Source: Anaerolineae bacterium (GTDB taxonomy: Bacteria; Chloroflexota; Anaerolineae; CG2-30-64-16). From it: a stretch of 6,627 nucleotides of DNA. The position numbers and the translations under genes are program-made. The notes under the pieces were generated by a model. The model was not told the origin of the DNA. It ran no database searches and saw only the letters and a program-made list of their open reading frames with translations. The stretch covers positions 1-6,627 of the forward strand of contig JALOOE010000185.1 of assembly GCA_025454565.1 (NCBI GenBank). Reading direction: 5' to 3'. The stretch's first letter is position 1, and each line of letters begins with the position of its first letter. Shown here piece by piece: positions 5,935 through 6,627 of this stretch.

Positions 5935-6627
5935 AGCGGATGCGCGGGTCGAGATAGGCATAACTCAGATCGGCGACCAGATTGCCGATGACGACCAGGA
6001 ATACCGTCATGATGACTGTGCCCATGAGCAGCGGAAAGTCGCGGCGCTGGATCGCGCCCACGGAGACTCGCCCGATCCCGGGGATACCGAATACGCTCTC
6101 GGTAATCACTGCGCCCGACAGCAAGTCTGCGATCTGGATCGCCATCACTGTCACCACCGGCAGCAGCGAATTCTTGAAGGCATGGCGCAGCAAGACGACA
6201 CGGCCATGCAACCCTTTGGCGCGCGCAGTCATGCAACCCTTTGGCGCGCGCAGTGCGGACATAGTCGGCGCTCATCACTTCAAGCAGGCTCGACCGGACC
6301 AAGCGGGAGATCACAGCCGCCGAGCCGAGCCCCAACACAATTGCGGGCATGATCAGGTACTCGATCCCCTTGAAGCCGGAGATCGGCAGCAGATCGAGCT
6401 TGTAGCCAAAAACGTACTGGAAGATGAGACCGAGCCAGAAGATCGGGATGGAGACACCCAACAGTTGCGGCGATGATGCCCGCCGGCACACCGATGCCCC
6501 AGGCCACCAAGAGCGATGCAAGGGTCAACTTCAACGTGGCAGGGAAGGCCGTCGCCAGCATGTCGCTGACGGAGCGCCGGGTCTTGTAGGATTCCCCGAA
6601 GTCGCCGTGAGCCGCATCCCACATATA
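5927..6627 (-). pseudogene. ABC transporter permease, DppB/OppB family, broken twice, 5' end beyond window
   Basis: First permease of the same importer. Three reading-frame pieces in order make one family member. The first, from the edge to about 6466, includes HGDFGESY and TLKLTLASLLVAWGIGVPAG and ends at GIIAA. The second, from about 6464, contains LLGVSIPIFWLGL, LDLLPISGF and SADYVRTARAKGL. The third, after the repeat, contains VVLLRHAFKNSLLPVV, ESVFGIPGIG and the normal C-terminus YLDPRIRYE with TAG at 5929-5927. Break 1: compared with OppB, about 15 residues between GIIAA and LLGVSIP are missing, with a frame change. Break 2: a 25-bp perfect tandem duplication at 6205-6254; removing one copy exactly restores the EAA-type loop that docks on the ATPase. 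Outside the breaks the protein is well conserved. As written the importer would lack this subunit; recent inactivation or assembly error are both possible. Confidence 0.85.
6205..6254. repeat. Perfect 25-bp tandem duplication within the DppB-type permease gene
   Basis: Bases 6205-6229 and 6230-6254 are identical copies of a unit that begins CATGCAACCC and ends GCGCGCAGT. Because 25 is not a multiple of three, the second copy shifts the reading frame by one base in the middle of the EAA-type loop. Deleting one copy joins SADYVRTARAKGLH directly to GRVVLLRHAF, as the family requires. Confidence 0.95.

Noticed and set aside
5302..6352. Two overlapping plus-strand open frames of 229 and 222 codons opposite the permeases
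   Set aside because: They run antisense to conserved DppB/DppC-type genes, have low-complexity charged compositions and no ribosome site, and so are shadows of the permease codon pattern.

Overview
Every gene I can support reads on the minus strand, right to left. The window carries parts of four transcription units typical of a free-living bacterium of about 60 % G+C (estimated by eye). No feature fixes the taxon. The mix of a GH2 beta-galactosidase, Dpp/Opp-type permeases, a uroporphyrinogen-decarboxylase-like (URO-D-like) protein and a GAAC-N4-GTTC operator-like site would suit Chloroflexota or a neighbouring group. That is inference, not a reading of the sequence.

Layout in transcription order. 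(1) 6627-5927: the inner-membrane permease DppB/OppB type of a peptide/oligosaccharide-class ABC importer. Its start lies beyond the right edge, and it is broken twice: by a small internal deletion near 6460 and by a perfect 25-bp tandem duplication at 6205-6254. (2) 5934-5023: the partner permease, DppC/OppC type, intact and overlapping the first by 8 bases. (3) 4980-4952: a near-consensus sigma-70 promoter whose 17-base spacer holds a perfect inverted repeat of the SOS-box form GAAC-N4-GTTC. It drives a two-gene operon: an unrecognised cysteine-rich protein (4861-3854) and a URO-D superfamily protein (3848-2748). The operon is closed by a weak intrinsic terminator at 2700-2673. (4) 2565-1918: a DedA-family membrane protein. 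(5) 1774-1: a lacZ-type beta-galactosidase that runs off the left edge and has lost about 31 codons, including the active-site His segment, with a frameshift at about 715.

Genes in the middle of the window are intact, while the two outer genes carry three length-changing lesions. Outside the lesions both broken genes are well conserved, so the disruptions are either very recent or errors in the assembled sequence. The most interesting regulatory signal is the SOS-box-like operator inside the promoter of the cysteine-rich/URO-D-like operon. The largest gaps between genes are about 180 bases (2566-2747), 161 bases (4862-5022) and 143 bases (1775-1917). No RNA gene, CRISPR array or mobile element was seen.
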